The position numbers and the translations under genes are program-made. Below, one piece after another: positions 44,865 to 57,379 of a stretch of DNA of 64,000 bases. Below the pieces are notes generated by a model. It searched no databases. It was given only the letters and a program-made list of their open reading frames with translations, and was not told where the DNA came from. Origin of the DNA: Lepus europaeus (taxonomy: Eukaryota; Chordata; Mammalia; Lagomorpha; Leporidae); the NCBI RefSeq assembly GCF_033115175.1, contig NC_084835.1:102206448-102270447 (forward strand), written 5' to 3'. Each line of letters starts with the position of its first letter. The first letter of the stretch is position 1.

Positions 44865-45275
44865 TAGGATGTTTAATGCCTCCCAAGGGATCATCTGTTA
44901 AAGGCTTGAATCCCACAGCAGAGCTCTTGGGACGTGGTGAAACATTTAGGAGGAGAGGCCTAATGGAGGGTCCTTACGTCACTAGAGTATATTCTCTGAA
45001 GGTAGTTCTCATGGAACTGCTTGGTACTTCTCATAAGAGGATTGTTATAAATGCCTGAATTTGCTACCACCTCCTCTCTTTCCTAATTCACAATGTGATC
45101 CTTACTCCACGTGGGTTCAGCCATTTGCTATTGAGCTTTAATCAGAGCATGTATCATCCCATTTGGACTACCAGTCTCCACAACTGTGAGCTAATTAAAC
45201 CTCTTATTCCTACATAAAGAGTGTCTCAAGTCTTTCATTGTAGTTACAAAGGAAAAAAAAAAACTAATACAAATG
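44865..45275 (+). mobile_element. ERVL-MaLR (MST/MLT-type) LTR
   Basis: The LTR signature is seen in order: 'gggacgtggtgaaacatttaggaggagaggcctaatggagg', 'ataagaggattgttataaatgcctg', 'ggactaccagtctccacaactgtgagctaattaaacctctt' and 'gtctcaagtctttcattgtagttac'. It is an old mammalian LTR. Confidence 0.72.
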
Positions 45276-45384
45276 CTTAAAGAAACACATTAAAATAGTC
45301 TATGCTAACTTCAAAATTCAAAAAGGCCCACCAAGAAACATACTACTGACTAGTGGACATGGAAGGTTTAAACTAAAGCATCTT

Positions 45385-45709
45385 TTTTTTATTTTTTTTT
45401 ATTGACAGGCAGAGTGGACAGTGAGAGAGAGAGAGACAGAGAGACAGGTCTTCCTTTTCTGTTGCTTCACCCCTCAATGGCTGCTACTGCCGGCGCACCA
45501 TGCTGATCTGAAGCCAGGAGCCAGGTGCCTCCTCCTGGTCTCCCATGTGGGTGCAGGGCCATCCTCCACTGCACTCCCGGGCCACAGCAGAGAGCTGGAC
45601 TGGAAGAGGAGCAACCGGGACAGAATCCAGTGCCCCGACCGAGACTAGAACCTGGTGCGCCAGTGCCGCAGGCGGAGGATTAACCTATTGAGCCGTGGTG
45701 CCGGCCAAT
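45385..45709 (-). repeat. CSINE, young subfamily, with TSD
   Basis: The duplication ctaaagcatctt is at 45373-45384 and 45710-45721. The body carries an approximately 15-base deletion at the 'ggtgcagggcc(caagcacttgg)' region. Confidence 0.95.
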
Positions 45710-45721
45710 CTAAAGCATCTT

Positions 45722-46246
45722 GACTCTTCCCTGTAGACTGCTGTCACCTGTGCATTTACTCATCCCACAGAGCTTTGCAGGGACAGTGCTGCTACCCTCA
45801 CCAATGGTATTTCTCACTGCTTGATGAAGGGCTTTTTTTTCTGGGTCTCCCAAGGGAAGTAATGATGGAGTGGGTGAGAGACTCACTCATAACAAATCCA
45901 GTGAAAAATATTTATTCCTAAACTTTTGGCTTATGTTATATCAAAGAAGTTGCATCATTTCATCTCCATTAAATGTAATCACCACTTTCCAGATTTTATC
46001 TAACTGAACAAGCTAGTCTGAGCTCTAACATATTGGATCCAGAATTTTGAGAAAATATACCTGTATGAACATATTTTACCCAATTCAGTGTACTGGAACC
46101 CTCAGAGTATGTATTTCCTATGCTGCTGCTTGTATTATTTAGTAAAATATTGAAAATATTTTATTGTGGTTCAGATTCATATTTCTCCTTTTGAAGCATG
46201 CTGGAATTGGACTGTATTTTTAGGCCTGCAGGGAATTGTGATGATA
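45722..46246. other. Unassigned sequence
   Basis: No recognised feature. Confidence 0.35.
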
Positions 46247-46376
46247 CTTCAATTCTTAGGGCTAACTATATATAGTTTTATATATATATGTGTATATATA
46301 TATATGTATATACTTCTATATACATATATATATACTTCAATTATTAGGGCTAACTATATATAGTTAACTATAACTA

Positions 46377-46438
<62 letters not shown>
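46247..46438. repeat. Compound (TA)n/(GA)n microsatellite with internal duplication
   Basis: 'acttcaatt-ttagggctaactatatatagtt' occurs twice, about 87 bases apart (46247 and 46334), separated by TA/TG runs. A pure (TA)n (about 46380-46412) and (GA)n (about 46413-46438) follow. Confidence 0.85.
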
Positions 46439-46442
<4 letters not shown>

Positions 46443-46830
46443 ATTTATCACAAGGAATTGGCCTCCATATTTATGTTGGCTGACAAGCCTCTGACACTTG
46501 TAATTGGCAGTCTGGAGATGTAGGAGAGCTGATGGTAGAGTTCCAGTTCAAAGGCTGGCAGCTCTGAGAGTCAGGAAGAGCTGGTATTCAGATTGAGTTC
46601 AAAGGCAGAAACAAAAGGATACATCAGTTCAAAGGTAGTTGGACTGGAGGAATCTCTCTTGTTTGGTGAAGGGTCAGCAGCTTTGCAATACAGGCCTTCA
46701 GCTGATTGGATACGTGCCAGTAATATCAGGGAGGGCAACCTGCTTTTCCTAGTCTATTCATCTAAATGGTAAACTCACCCAAAAACATTCCCTTAGAAAC
46801 ACAAGAAATAATGTCTGACTATATATCTGG
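46439..46830 (+). mobile_element. Ancient interspersed repeat, class uncertain
   Basis: 'gaatttatcacaaggaattggc...gctgacaagcctctgac...cagtctggagatgtaggagagctgatggtagagttcc' and 'cttcagctgattggatacgtgcc...gggagggcaacctgct' match a familiar old primate/rodent-shared repeat whose name I cannot assign by eye. Confidence 0.5.
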
Positions 46831-46984
46831 GCTCCTGTGATCCAATGAAGTTATCACAAAATTTGCAACAACTGGCATGGATATGAATTTAGACTTGTAA
46901 TTTCACACACAAAGGATCAGAATTTCAGTGATAGAATAAGTCTTGCAGCTATGGGTTATAACAACATTTTTTAGGGCAAATACA

Positions 46985-47252
46985 ATAGCATGTGCAGGGT
47001 TAGGCCTTTGGTTGATTGTTAATATGCCTGTGACCCATAGCAGAGCACTGGGCTTAATATCTGGCCCTGTTGCTGACTCAAGATTCCTGTTAATGCAGGC
47101 CCAGGGAGGCAGAGGTGATAGCTTCAGTAACTGGGTTCTTGCCACCTATGTGGGACACCTGCATTAAGTCCCAAGTTCCTGGCTTAGTCCTTTCTGAGGA
47201 TAAATAAGCAGAAGGAATCTCTCCCCCAACCCCTTATGAAATAAATACCTCG
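46985..47252 (+). repeat. Diverged CSINE
   Basis: 'gggaggcagaggtgatagcttcagtaactgggttcttgccacctatgtgggacacctgcattaag' and tail 'atgaaataaatacc'. Confidence 0.6.
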
Positions 47253-48524
47253 AGACTTTACTTCTTTCTTTGTGTTCTCTTGTACATTCAGAAAGAACCA
47301 GCCCAATCCAGTCTTGGAAGTCAATTTTTTTTTAACACCATTGAAGTATATCTTATGTTGTTCTTGGTCTTCCAAAGCCTCTGTGTTCATGGACTAAAAG
47401 TTTCCTGTTTTCAGTTGAGAATAAGATCATCAGGCTTCAAACTCAACAAATTCAGATCAGTCCAAAATTCTCATCTTCAAAGATCTGTTTTCTAGAACCA
47501 CTCTGTTTTACTGGGTACCTTTTAGGGAAGTGGAAATAAGTTTAGGGAATACAAGCAGAGAGGAATGTAGTTATTATTTAATCAGAAAGAAATACAACTT
47601 TCAATGATCTCAATTATTGGGAGTCCTGGAAAAGTAAAAAAGAGAGAGGGTTATCTCTGGGCTTTCCCTAGCCTGTCATGTGGTCCCACAGAGCAGGAAA
47701 CAAGGTCACACACAGGTTCCTTGGGGGTCAAAGCCATAGACAGAAAGATAGAGTCCAGCTGGACACCGTAAAAGCTAGTGTCTGTTGAAGGCAGCAAGCG
47801 TCAGATACCCTCTGAAGGTAGAAGGACTTCCATTTCCCTTTGACTACACAAATTGAACCTATATCATTGGCCAAATCTGGGCGCTCTGGGAATATAATTT
47901 CTAGGACTTCAGCTGTCGGAGTATAGAGGCTTGCTAAGAAAAGACTGAGGATTAAATAACTAGCATATTCTCTAGGGCAAACATTACTTAGAACTTAGTA
48001 GTATACTAGGCAAAAGCACACACAATATGACTATTTACCATATTATAGGAATATGCCTACAGTTAATAATAAATAAAATAAAAATGTACTCTCTTTTTAA
48101 TTAGTATCATATTTCATATTTTACTTAACATGCTGATCTTGTGTTAAACATGTGCTGTCAATATTTTTGGCAAATGAAAATTTACAGCATTTTGGAGAGC
48201 AGTTTGTATTTAGGGTGATGAAATGTCTATACCTTTTGACTGTGTAATCTCACATTTTGAGAATTAGTCGTTGAAAAGTAGGCCAAAATATAGACTATAA
48301 CACCATCCGGTATTACTCATAATTGAAGACACACAGCATCCTGGAAAGGCATATTAGGGTACAGATTAGCTCAACTATGTCACACCCTGAGTGATATAAT
48401 TGCATTGGCATTAAATACATTGTCTTTTAAAAGATTTAAAATTATTGGGATAAGTGCATATATTAAAATGCTAAGTGAAAAAAGAGGTACTCTATGCTTT
48501 TCTTTATGTGTATAATATAGTAAA
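47253..48524. other. Unassigned sequence
   Basis: No supported gene or named repeat. L1-like text is possible at about 48180-48340 but not convincing. Confidence 0.35.
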
Positions 48525-48558
48525 TGGAGAGAGGGAGAGGGAGAGGGAGAGGGAGAGG

Positions 48559-48614
<56 letters not shown>

Positions 48615-48805
48615 CTATCCACTGGGTTCATTTGGTTTCACTCCCCAAATGCCGGCAAAAACAAGTCTTCCATAAGGATGGCAGGGACTGAACCATCACC
48701 TGTTGTGACCCATAATCTAGCAGGAGCCAGAGCTGGAACTTGAATCCAGCGATGACAATATAGGATATGGGAATCCCAAATGGCAGCCTAACTGCCAGGC
48801 TTAAT
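48525..48805 (-). repeat. Old CSINE with large purine microsatellite
   Basis: A (GGGAGA)n then (GA)n run at about 48527-48611 is followed by a CSINE-like body ('cactccccaaatgcc ... ggcagcctaactgccaggctt'). Confidence 0.7.
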
Positions 48806-49029
48806 AGATGCACTTATGTGCAGCTATAACCCAATAACTTTCTGAATGTATACAAAATTATGACAAGTTTCTCATTTCTGTGCCATGAAAACAACTACCT
48901 AGTTCTGAATCTCCTCACATTTACTTTTTATTTTCAATTAACTTTTATTTATTTTCCCCCAGAAACCTTTTATTTAAGGAATACAAACTTCAGGCATTTC
49001 ATAAGCACACAGTGATTCCTCCCACTGTA
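48806..49029. other. Unassigned, with L1-tail-like text
   Basis: 'cagaaaccttttatttaaggaatacaaacttcaggcatttcataag' (48960-49005) looks like a minus-strand L1 3' end. Confidence 0.45.
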
Positions 49030-49252
49030 CTCCTATGCTTCTGATTCAGCTTCCTGCTTATGCATCTTGGGAGGCAGTGGTGATGGCTCAAAGGCTCGAG
49101 ACCCTGCCACTCAAGGGGAGACCCAGATGGAAATCCAGGCACCTTATTTTGACCTAGCCTGACCCTGGTTGTTGCAGGCATTTGAGGAGTGAAACAATGG
49201 TTAGTGATCTCTGTCTGTCTCTCTTTGCCTTTCAAGTAGTAGATTTAAAAGG
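49030..49252 (+). repeat. 5'-truncated CSINE
   Basis: 'cttctgattcagcttcctgcttatgcatcttgggaggcagtggtgatggctcaaagg' to 'tttcaagtagtagattt'. Confidence 0.75.
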
Positions 49253-49260
49253 AAATCTTC

Positions 49261-49568
49261 AGAGCCAGCATTGTGGTGTAGTGGGTCAAGCCACTGCCTG
49301 TGACACCAGCATCCCACATTGGCATTGCTTCCTGTCCTGGCTGCTCTACTTCTGATCCAGCTCCCTGTTCATGCATGTGGGAAAGTAACAGAAAATGGCC
49401 CAAGTACTTTGGCCCCTGCTAACCGCATGGGAGACCCAGATAAAGCTCCTGGCTTTGGTCTGGCCCAATTCTGGCTGTTGTAGCCATTTAGGGAGTGAAC
49501 TAGTGGATAGAAGATTCTCTCTCTCTAACTCTGATTTTGAAATAAGTGAATGAATCTTAAAAAAAAAT
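49261..49568 (+). repeat. CSINE
   Basis: Head 'agagccagcattgtggtgtagtgggtcaagcc' and tail 'tttgaaataagtgaatgaatcttaaaaaaaa'. Confidence 0.9.
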
Positions 49569-49864
49569 AGGAAATTAACAAACTAATAAAAAAGAATCCC
49601 TACAAGTTCCAGCTTACATATAATCAGGATAAAAAAGAGAGAAACAAGGAAGATACTTTTTAGACCATACACATTAGTAAAATTGAAAATTTGGTAATAT
49701 TGCTAGTACTTATGAAAATATGAATACTCTTATAGCAGTGAATATTCATATAACTCTGGAAAGCATTTTTGGAAATACAGAACAAAGCTGGAAAAACACA
49801 CATTTGGTGATCCAGGAAATTCAGTGCTACTTAGAAACCTAGAAATATTTTAAAATATATCTCT
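49569..49864. other. Unassigned, likely old L1 relic
   Basis: Diverged text between two CSINEs. No firm call. Confidence 0.3.
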
Positions 49865-50222
49865 TGGGACCAGTGTTGTGGAAGAGTGAGTAAAACCACT
49901 GTTTGCAATTCCAGTACCATAAGGATGCAGGTTAATGTTCTGTCTGTTCCATATAGAATTTAGCTCCCTGCTACTAGCTTGGGAAAAGCAGCAGAGGGTG
50001 GAACAAATCTTTGAGCCCTTGCCACTTGTATGGGAAACCTGTATGAATTTCTTGGTTCCTGGCTTTGGCCTGGCCCAGGCTTGGCCATTGCAGCCATCTG
50101 GGGAGTGAACCAGTGGATGGAAGACCTCCCTCTCTGTCCATATATATGTAGATAGATATAGATATATAGATACATCCCTCTCTGTAACTCTTTCAAAATA
50201 AGTAAATAAATCTTTAAAAATA
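49865..50222 (+). repeat. CSINE with TA/GATA-type tract
   Basis: Head 'gggaccagtgttgtggaagagtgagtaaaacc'. The pyrimidine tract is interrupted by 'atatatatgtagatagatatagatatatagatac' (about 50140-50173). The tail is 'aaataagtaaataaatcttt'. Confidence 0.9.
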
Positions 50223-50749
50223 AATTTCTGCAAAGACATAAGCTACCACATTCATGGCATCTTTATAATAGTTAAAATGAAACCAATCTTATTAACAGGT
50301 GAGTTAAGGTATAACTTTTAGCTAGTCAATCAATGAAATACCATTAAACAGTGAAAATGAAGCAAATAGAATTAGAAGTGTCCAAGTAGTTGAATTTTGT
50401 AAATATACTCTGGGTAAAAGAAATCCCCCTATAGTGCAAAAAATACAATATCACAAGATTTATTTAAATGTTAACACATGCAAACCTGTATTTCTATAAT
50501 AGATTTAAAATGGGGAATGTATCAAGCTAGAGAGAATTAGGGAGAGTGACAGCTTCTAGTAGGAAGGGAGACAAAAGCAGAAGCTTATTTGTTCAAAGAC
50601 AAATATAGATATGGCTTTAAGTGCACATATATGAAGGTTCTCTTTCCTCTCAGTAATGCAGATTTTATCATTTATCAGGTTCTTCTTTATGCCTTTCTGT
50701 GCATTTGAACTGTTTCTTAACACATTTTTAAACTGTGAATCTGGGTACA
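50223..50749. other. Unassigned, likely old L1 relic
   Basis: 'accattaaacagtgaaaatgaagc' and 'ttaaatgttaacacatgcaaacctgt' suggest decayed L1 or intergenic text. Nothing firm. Confidence 0.3.
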
Positions 50750-51095
50750 GTGTGTGATGTGTACATAGTGTAGAATGAGAATCCAGAGACAGAGACCAGA
50801 AAATTCTGACACTTGTAGGCCATAGAAAGGGTTTGGGGTTTTATTAAGGGGATTCAGATGCCATTTAGGGGTTTCGAGGAGGACAGTAGAATAAGCAGGT
50901 TGACACTTTGGAAAAATCTTCTACTTTGTGAAAAATGATTTGGAAGTAGGCCAGTGTGGAGGCTGGGACACCAGCTCTGTTTCAGTCCCTGCAAGAGTGA
51001 TGGGGGGAATCCCTGCTTGTACTTCAGTACCTGCTCAGAGCACTGGACAAAAAGGCAGCTCAATACAGACAATAGTATTATCATCAGAATTCATA
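50750..51095 (-). mobile_element. Possible LTR fragment
   Basis: Read on the minus strand it has an AATAAA-bearing stretch ('ccccttaataaaaccccaaacc') followed by 'ggtctctgtctctggattctcattctacac', the layout of an LTR poly(A)-R-U5 region. The ends are not defined. Confidence 0.4.
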
Positions 51096-51115
51096 ATATT
51101 CATAATCTTTCTATT

Positions 51116-51272
51116 TTAAAAATATTATTTACTTATTTGAGAGAGAGAGTGCACACTCCCATCCATTGGTCAAGTTTCCAAATGTCCAAAATGGTCCCTT
51201 GACCACAGGCCCTCCAATATGGGATGCAGGTGTCTCAGATGGCATCTTCACCTCCATGCCAAACAGCTGCTT
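51116..51272 (-). repeat. Truncated CSINE
   Basis: Tail 'aaaaatattatttacttatttgag', short GA run and fragments of the body up to 'ccatgccaaacagctg'. Confidence 0.65.
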
Positions 51273-52620
51273 CAAAATGCTTTATTTTGTACTGACACTA
51301 GTGGCTGCATGCTTAGTTATTCCAAATATAATTTTTCATTTATCTTCTTGCTCCAAAGACTACTATTTTGCTCATGTTTTTGATCTGTACTTTGAGGTTC
51401 ACAATCTAACATTTACATCACTGTGATCTAATTAATACCTTTCTGGTATTCCAGCCTCACTGTACATCCAGACGACTCTTCCCACGTTCCCTCAAGGCTA
51501 TGCCTCTGTCTGTCTGTCCTTGTTTGTCTTAGCTCTCTTCCACAATCCCCCGCTCCCTTCCTCCTACCTTCCCATATGCGTGCATTAAGGATCTTTAAGC
51601 TGTGAATCTGAATTTGCAGATTCCAAACCATGACTAGATTTGTCCCCAAAAGATTACCTCCTTAGGTGTCCTAATGTTTTGAACATCTCCCTCAGTGGGT
51701 TTTTCTCATTTTATCTCACTTGCTTATCTGCCCCCACCCCCAGCAACTCCCCAAAGCTGTATTTGCTTGGAAACTGTATCAGACCCGTCATTGTCCCAGA
51801 GCCAAACCCTACCCAGGAGGGAGTTCTAGGAGCTACCACACCCCCATAAGAGCTCATTATTTACCACCCTACCCTCCACCTCAGGAAAGGATGAGAAATT
51901 AAGAGAAGTTCCAACTTGAATGTTAAGACTCTTGGGTCTGCCCTGTTGAGTACTACAGGCTGAGTCAGGGCTATGGTGCTCTACCATTCAGCTTTGGATA
52001 TCACCCCAGACCTAGATGCAGAGTTGATCCCAATCTGGGTCCAAGATCAGATACCCATTTATGGTTCTGGACATCACAAGCCTCCATTTCTCTCTGCTCT
52101 GCCTTATGGAAGCGAAAATTTCTTCTAACAATCAGTCTATTTGCTGCAATTTTTAAGTGACACCTGGATCCCTGCCTTATTCTTTTGTGTCCATGCCCCC
52201 AACTGTTGTCTTCTTGGAAGGTGACCCTCAGTTCACACTGCACTTTGTGCATATCCTCACATTTGTCAGATGCTTGGGCAGAACTTTCAAGGTAGGAAGG
52301 TTGTTGAGTCATTACTCCACCCTGGTTGTTACTAAGTTTTTGCTGTTTTTTGGCACCTGAATTCTAGCAATCCCTGTCCTTCAGGTCTAATTCCAGGTGG
52401 CAGCACTACCCTGGCCTTGCTTCTAGTAAAATCTGTACTTCCCTGATTAATCTTAACATCCATGCTCAGAGAGTCTCTAAAGTTTCGATAGAGGTATGGT
52501 CTTTACAATGGCTTCAAACTCTAAGCTGTCTGTCATCTTTTTTCCTCACCCTTCCTAGGCCATAGGGTGATTCAGTTAGACAGTTAATAAATAAATGACT
52601 ATAAATGATAGATGGACAGC
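51273..52620. other. Unassigned sequence
   Basis: This is the longest stretch without named repeats in this part of the window. It contains short open stretches on both strands (for example 52001-52312 minus, 103 codons) without family match or exon signals. Confidence 0.4.
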
Positions 52621-52770
52621 CTAAAAGCCACATACTCTGATCTTAATTTAGGGGTTACAAAGTCATTGGAAGCATGCATGTGTCATCAGGAAAATGGGAA
52701 TAATAATAGTTAATTCTTGTAGTTATTACAAGGATTAAGTAAGAGCAGTGTGGTACACCCACTAGAATTG
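52621..52770 (+). repeat. MIR fragment
   Basis: 'catcaggaaaatgggaataataatagttaattcttgtagttattacaaggattaagt' matches the MIR 3' half. Confidence 0.65.
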
Positions 52771-52867
52771 GCATAAAAATCTATATAATGTCAATAACAT
52801 TATGTTAATCAAATCTTATGTCAGAGGCTGCCCTTGTTACTAACTATTTAACAATTTAACCATTTAA

Positions 52868-53095
52868 CAATGCTTTAAACTATTTATTTTTTTAAAAATA
52901 GACTTTATTTTTAGGGCAGTTTTATATGTGCATCAAAGTTGAGTGGAAAGTATAGAGCAGAAAAATATGCTTTGATGCCCCCATACATGTACTGTATCTC
53001 TCACTGTTAACATCCACGATAAGACTGGTATATTTCTTGCATTTGATGAACCTACACTCTATTCCTCTTATCCACATTAAAAACATGTCAGTCAT
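52868..53095 (-). mobile_element. Old LINE-1 (L1M-type) 3' fragment
   Basis: 'agactttatttttagggcagttttatatgtgcatcaaagttgagtggaaagtatagagc' resembles the L1M 3' UTR in reverse orientation. Confidence 0.6.
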
Positions 53096-53177
53096 CAGAG
53101 TTAGTTTATGAAATAGAATTTAAGATGAGTAAAAATGAAAAAAGGAAATAATTGTCTTTAAAAACCTCAAGATTTCT

Positions 53178-53508
53178 GGGGCCAGCACCGTGGTGCAGTA
53201 GGTTAATCCTCTGCCTGCGGCGTCAGCATCCCATATGGGCGCGGGTTCTAGTCCCGGTTACTCCTCTTCCAATTCAGCTCTCTGTTATGGCCTGGGAACG
53301 CAGTAGAAGATGGCCCATGTTTTTGGGGGTCCTGCACCCGTGTGGGGGACCAGGAAGAGGCTCCTGGCTCCTGGCTTTGGATCGGCGCAGTTCTGGCTGT
53401 TGCGGCCATCTGGGGAGTGAACCAACGGAAGGAAGACCTTTCTCTTTGCCTCACCCTCTCACTGTCTATAACTCTACCTCTCAAATAAATAAATAAAAAT
53501 CTTAAAAA
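53178..53508 (+). repeat. CSINE
   Basis: Head 'ggggccagcaccgtggtgcagtaggttaatcc' and tail 'ctcaaataaataaataaaaatcttaaaaaaaa'. Confidence 0.94.
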
Positions 53509-54146
53509 AAAACTAGAAGATTTCTCTAAACCTACAATCTCTCATATGAAAGTCTTGCATCAGATAAGTTCCACAATGTAGTTTTTAAAAAAATTATAAA
53601 GGTAGTAATGTGGACATATAATCTACACATATACTCTACCTAGTAGTTTGTAATGCATATCAGCAGTTTTGTAATTGAACGTATGAATTAGCAAGTTAAA
53701 TTTATTAAATACTAAAAATAGCCTATTGATTAACTTTCACTGCCAAATAAATTGTGGCAAACAAAAATAATTTTCAGTTTTTAAAGCCTTTCTGGTATTG
53801 GAATTTTGCATAAAACACTGAAGACCTATATTTTGAAGAAAAAATGGTTTTCTTTTGGGGTATGCTCAGGTTGCAGGAACAGGAGCTAAGTCAGCAGAGG
53901 GGACAATTTGGCTTAATAGGAGAAGGCACTTTCACATGGTGAATGTCATCCTACATGGGAAATCACACCATAAAAAGTCATAGGTTTCCAGACACCATAA
54001 TTTATGCAGTTCTTCCTTATTCTGTAGAATCTTACATATATTTATGATTATAGTCCTTCCTCATATTTCCCTAACATAGAAAACATCTATCTTTAAATTA
54101 TGCTACAAAAGAAGTTTCTCTTTGATTATGCAAAACACTACATTTT
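53509..54146. other. Unassigned AT-rich sequence
   Basis: No gene or named repeat. Confidence 0.35.
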
Positions 54147-54162
54147 AAATAAATTTGAAATT

Positions 54163-55447
54163 AAAAAAATTAATTTTCTATGCCATTTCCAATTTAACAC
54201 CAGGTTTTTTTTTTTTCATTTCCAATTTTCTTTATATACAGAAGATCGATTCAGTATATAATTAGTAAAGATCTCATCAGTTTGTACCCACACAGAAACA
54301 GAAAGTGTAAAAATACTGTTTCAGTACTAGTTATAGCATCACTGCACATTAGACAACACATTAAGGACAGATCCCACATGAGATGTAAGTACACAGTGAC
54401 TCCTGTTGATGACTTAACAATTTGACACTCCTGTTCATGGCGTCAGTAATCTCCCTAGGCTCTAGTCATGAGTTGCCAGGGCTATGGAAGCCTTTAGAGT
54501 TTGCTGACTTTGATCTTATTCCGATAGAGTCATAGTCAAAGTGGAAGTTCTCTCCTCCCTTCAGAGAAAGGTACCTCCTTCTTTGATGGCCCTGTTCTTT
54601 CCACTGGGATCTCACTCACAGAGATCTTTCATTTAGGTCTTCTTTTTTTCTTTTCCATGGTATCTTGGCTTTCCATGCCTACAATACTCTCATGGGCTCT
54701 TGAGCCAGATCTGAATGCCTTAAGGGCTGATTCTGAGGCCAGAGTGTTGTTTAGGACATCTGCCATTCTATGAGTCTGCTGTGTATCCCACTTCCCATGT
54801 TGGATCTTTCTCTCCCTTTTTGATTCTATCAGTTAGTATTAGCAGACACTAGTCTTGTTTGTGTGATCCCTTTGACTCTTAGACCTATCAGAGTCATCCA
54901 TTGTGAACTGAAATTGATCACTTGGACTAGTGAGATGGCATTGGTACATGCCACCTTGATGGGATTATATTGGAATCCCCTGGCACATTTCTAACTCCAT
55001 CATTTGGGGCAAGTCCGATTGAGCATGTCCCAAATTGTACATCTCCTCCCTCTCTTTTTCCACTCTTAAATTTAACAGGGATCACTTTTCAGTTAAAATT
55101 TAAACACCTAAGAATAATTGTGTGTTATTACAGAGTTCAACCACTAGTACTAGAACAACAACAACAACAACAAATACTAAAAAAGGATAAAGTATTACAT
55201 TGTACATCTAGAGTCAGGACAAGAGCTGATCAGGTCATTGTTTCTTATAGTGTCCATTTCACTTCAACAGGTTTTCCCTTTGGTGCTCAGTTGTCACCGA
55301 TCAGGGAAAACAAATGATATTTTTCTCTTTGGGACTGGCTTAATTCACTCAGCATGATGTTTTCCAGATTCCTTCATCTTGTTGCAAATGACCAGGTTTC
55401 ATTGTTTCTTACTGCTGTATAGTATTCTATGGAGTACATGTCCCATA
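54163..55447 (-). mobile_element. LINE-1 insertion, inverted 5' segment (twin priming)
   Basis: The end of ORF2 and one 3' UTR block are on the minus strand, beginning 'ttaattttctatgccatttcc' and ending with ORF2 text to 'gtagtattctatggagtacatgtcccat'. The target duplication aaataaatttgaaatt precedes it at 54147-54162. It contains a short (AAC)n at 55157-55174. Confidence 0.88.
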
Positions 55448-55762
55448 GGATATTTGTCTTTAATGTGCTGTACACTGTTATTTAATGCTATAACTAGTAC
55501 TCCAACAGTATTTTTTTTTTTCATTTTGTGTTCCTATATGGGGGCAAACTGTTGAAATCTTTACCTAATATATACTAAACTGATCTTCTGTATATAAAGA
55601 GAATTGAAAATGAATCTTGATGTGAATGGAAGGGGAGAGGGAGCGGGAAAGGGGAGGGTTGCAGGTGGGAGGGAAATTATGGGAGGGGGGAAGCCATTGT
55701 AACCCATAAGCTGTACTTTGGAAATTTGCATTCATTAAATAAAAGTTTAATAAATGAAAAAA
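55448..55762 (+). mobile_element. LINE-1 insertion, 3' segment in sense orientation
   Basis: The second 3' UTR block and poly-A tail ('ccattgtaacccataagctgtactttgg...aaataaaagtttaataaatgaaaaaa') are followed by the same duplication aaataaatttgaaatt at 55763-55778. Together with the inverted segment it forms one insertion. Confidence 0.9.
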
Positions 55763-55778
55763 AAATAAATTTGAAATT

Positions 55779-57379
55779 TAAAATAAAAAACCTAAACATT
55801 CAATAAATACAGATGAGAGTATAAGCAGGGGTCTTTACTGTCATGATATGTGCTCATTTGCTAGCCAGGTTCCAGACAAGATTGACTGTACACTGAGCAA
55901 TTGGGAATAAATAATAAAAGACCATGTCAACATGATCATATTTAAAACTAACAAGTAGACTTTAACTTTGGAATTAGGAGATCCAATAATATTCATCAAA
56001 ACATGTTTTTCCTCCTGAAGCTTCTGAGTTGAGATAATTATTATTATCCATTATACTGCTTAAACACTCGTAGGTTACTATTGGTTTAGGGAAGGAATAT
56101 CTGCTTATAGATATTGGCTCAATTTTATTAAAGAATAAGGGATACCCTGATAGTGTTACGATATCATATATGTAAATTTGTAGAATGTTTCAGTTTTTAT
56201 TTTAAATTTGACTTTTCATGATTCCTTTGATAATTTTGATACAGACATTGGAAATTTTTCAGTTTCTGGCCTTGTTTTGTAAGGTTCATTCATGCATTTG
56301 AATTAATTGTGTTGAATTTCTGTATTTTACTGGGCTTAGAAATTCTGCATTTGGTTCTTTGGTTATAAATTCAATAACACAATGTAAAATGAAGTATAAT
56401 AATTTCTTCCCATAGAATATTATCTGTGCTGAAGTTATATTGGGTGTCAGATTATTAATAAGTGAAGGACATAAAAATCAGGGCATAAAGTTTCATGCAA
56501 GAACAAAACCTCAGTTTTGCCCTTTCCTTTGAGATAATCATGCAATCTACTTCTCCATTAGATCACCGAGAAATAGTCTTCCCAGTTTTCCACTCCCAAA
56601 CTCTCCAAAGAATGTTTAGCTATCAACAAGTTCTCTCAGCCACCTACAAGTCAACAAGACACTCTGATTTCTTTCTGGTAACAGGTGCTGGTCAGATTGA
56701 AGATATAAGATTCTGATAAGATAATGATGGTACTCATGCTCGGTGCTCATTAGAACAACGTCACTGTATCTGATTTTCCTGTTAACCTTTGGATTGAAGC
56801 ATTCACAGAATTGTTCCTAACAGATGCTGCAGTTACTCTTTGAAAAGTAAAGAAAAAATTTTCTTGCAAAGTAAAATCTGATTTTTATGTGATAAATTCA
56901 ACCCTAGAGTAATGTGTTATTTTATTTTATTACTGTTTTTCATTTTACATATTTTCCCTCTTCTTCCAAATGTTTTGAATGAATTGACCACTGTGTGATG
57001 AATTAGAGATTGTGATGTTGAGACTCAAGAGACAAGAGTAATCTCTCTTTATGCCATTGATGTGTTGCATGGATGCAGTCAAAAGTGATGTGGTTTTACT
57101 TAACACCATGGCTTTGTTCCCTTAGTGCCAAACTAAAATAAACACCACTCCAGAATAAAATTAGAGCAATATTTTAAATAAAGTACAGATAAATTTACAT
57201 CAGTTTTGATGATATATCATTCTGGTTTTCAAATAAATCAGCTTTATTTGAAGGTTATGTTTAATGTTTTTGATAGCTTCAACCCATGCCTGCTGTATGT
57301 ATCTTATGGCCATACTCTTAGGATGGTGACCTTGGCTGTATTTCAACAGCAGTAAATCACTGTATTATTTTTCCAATTC
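55779..57379. other. Unassigned AT-rich sequence
   Basis: A 73-codon open stretch at 56495-56716 has no support as a gene. Confidence 0.35.
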
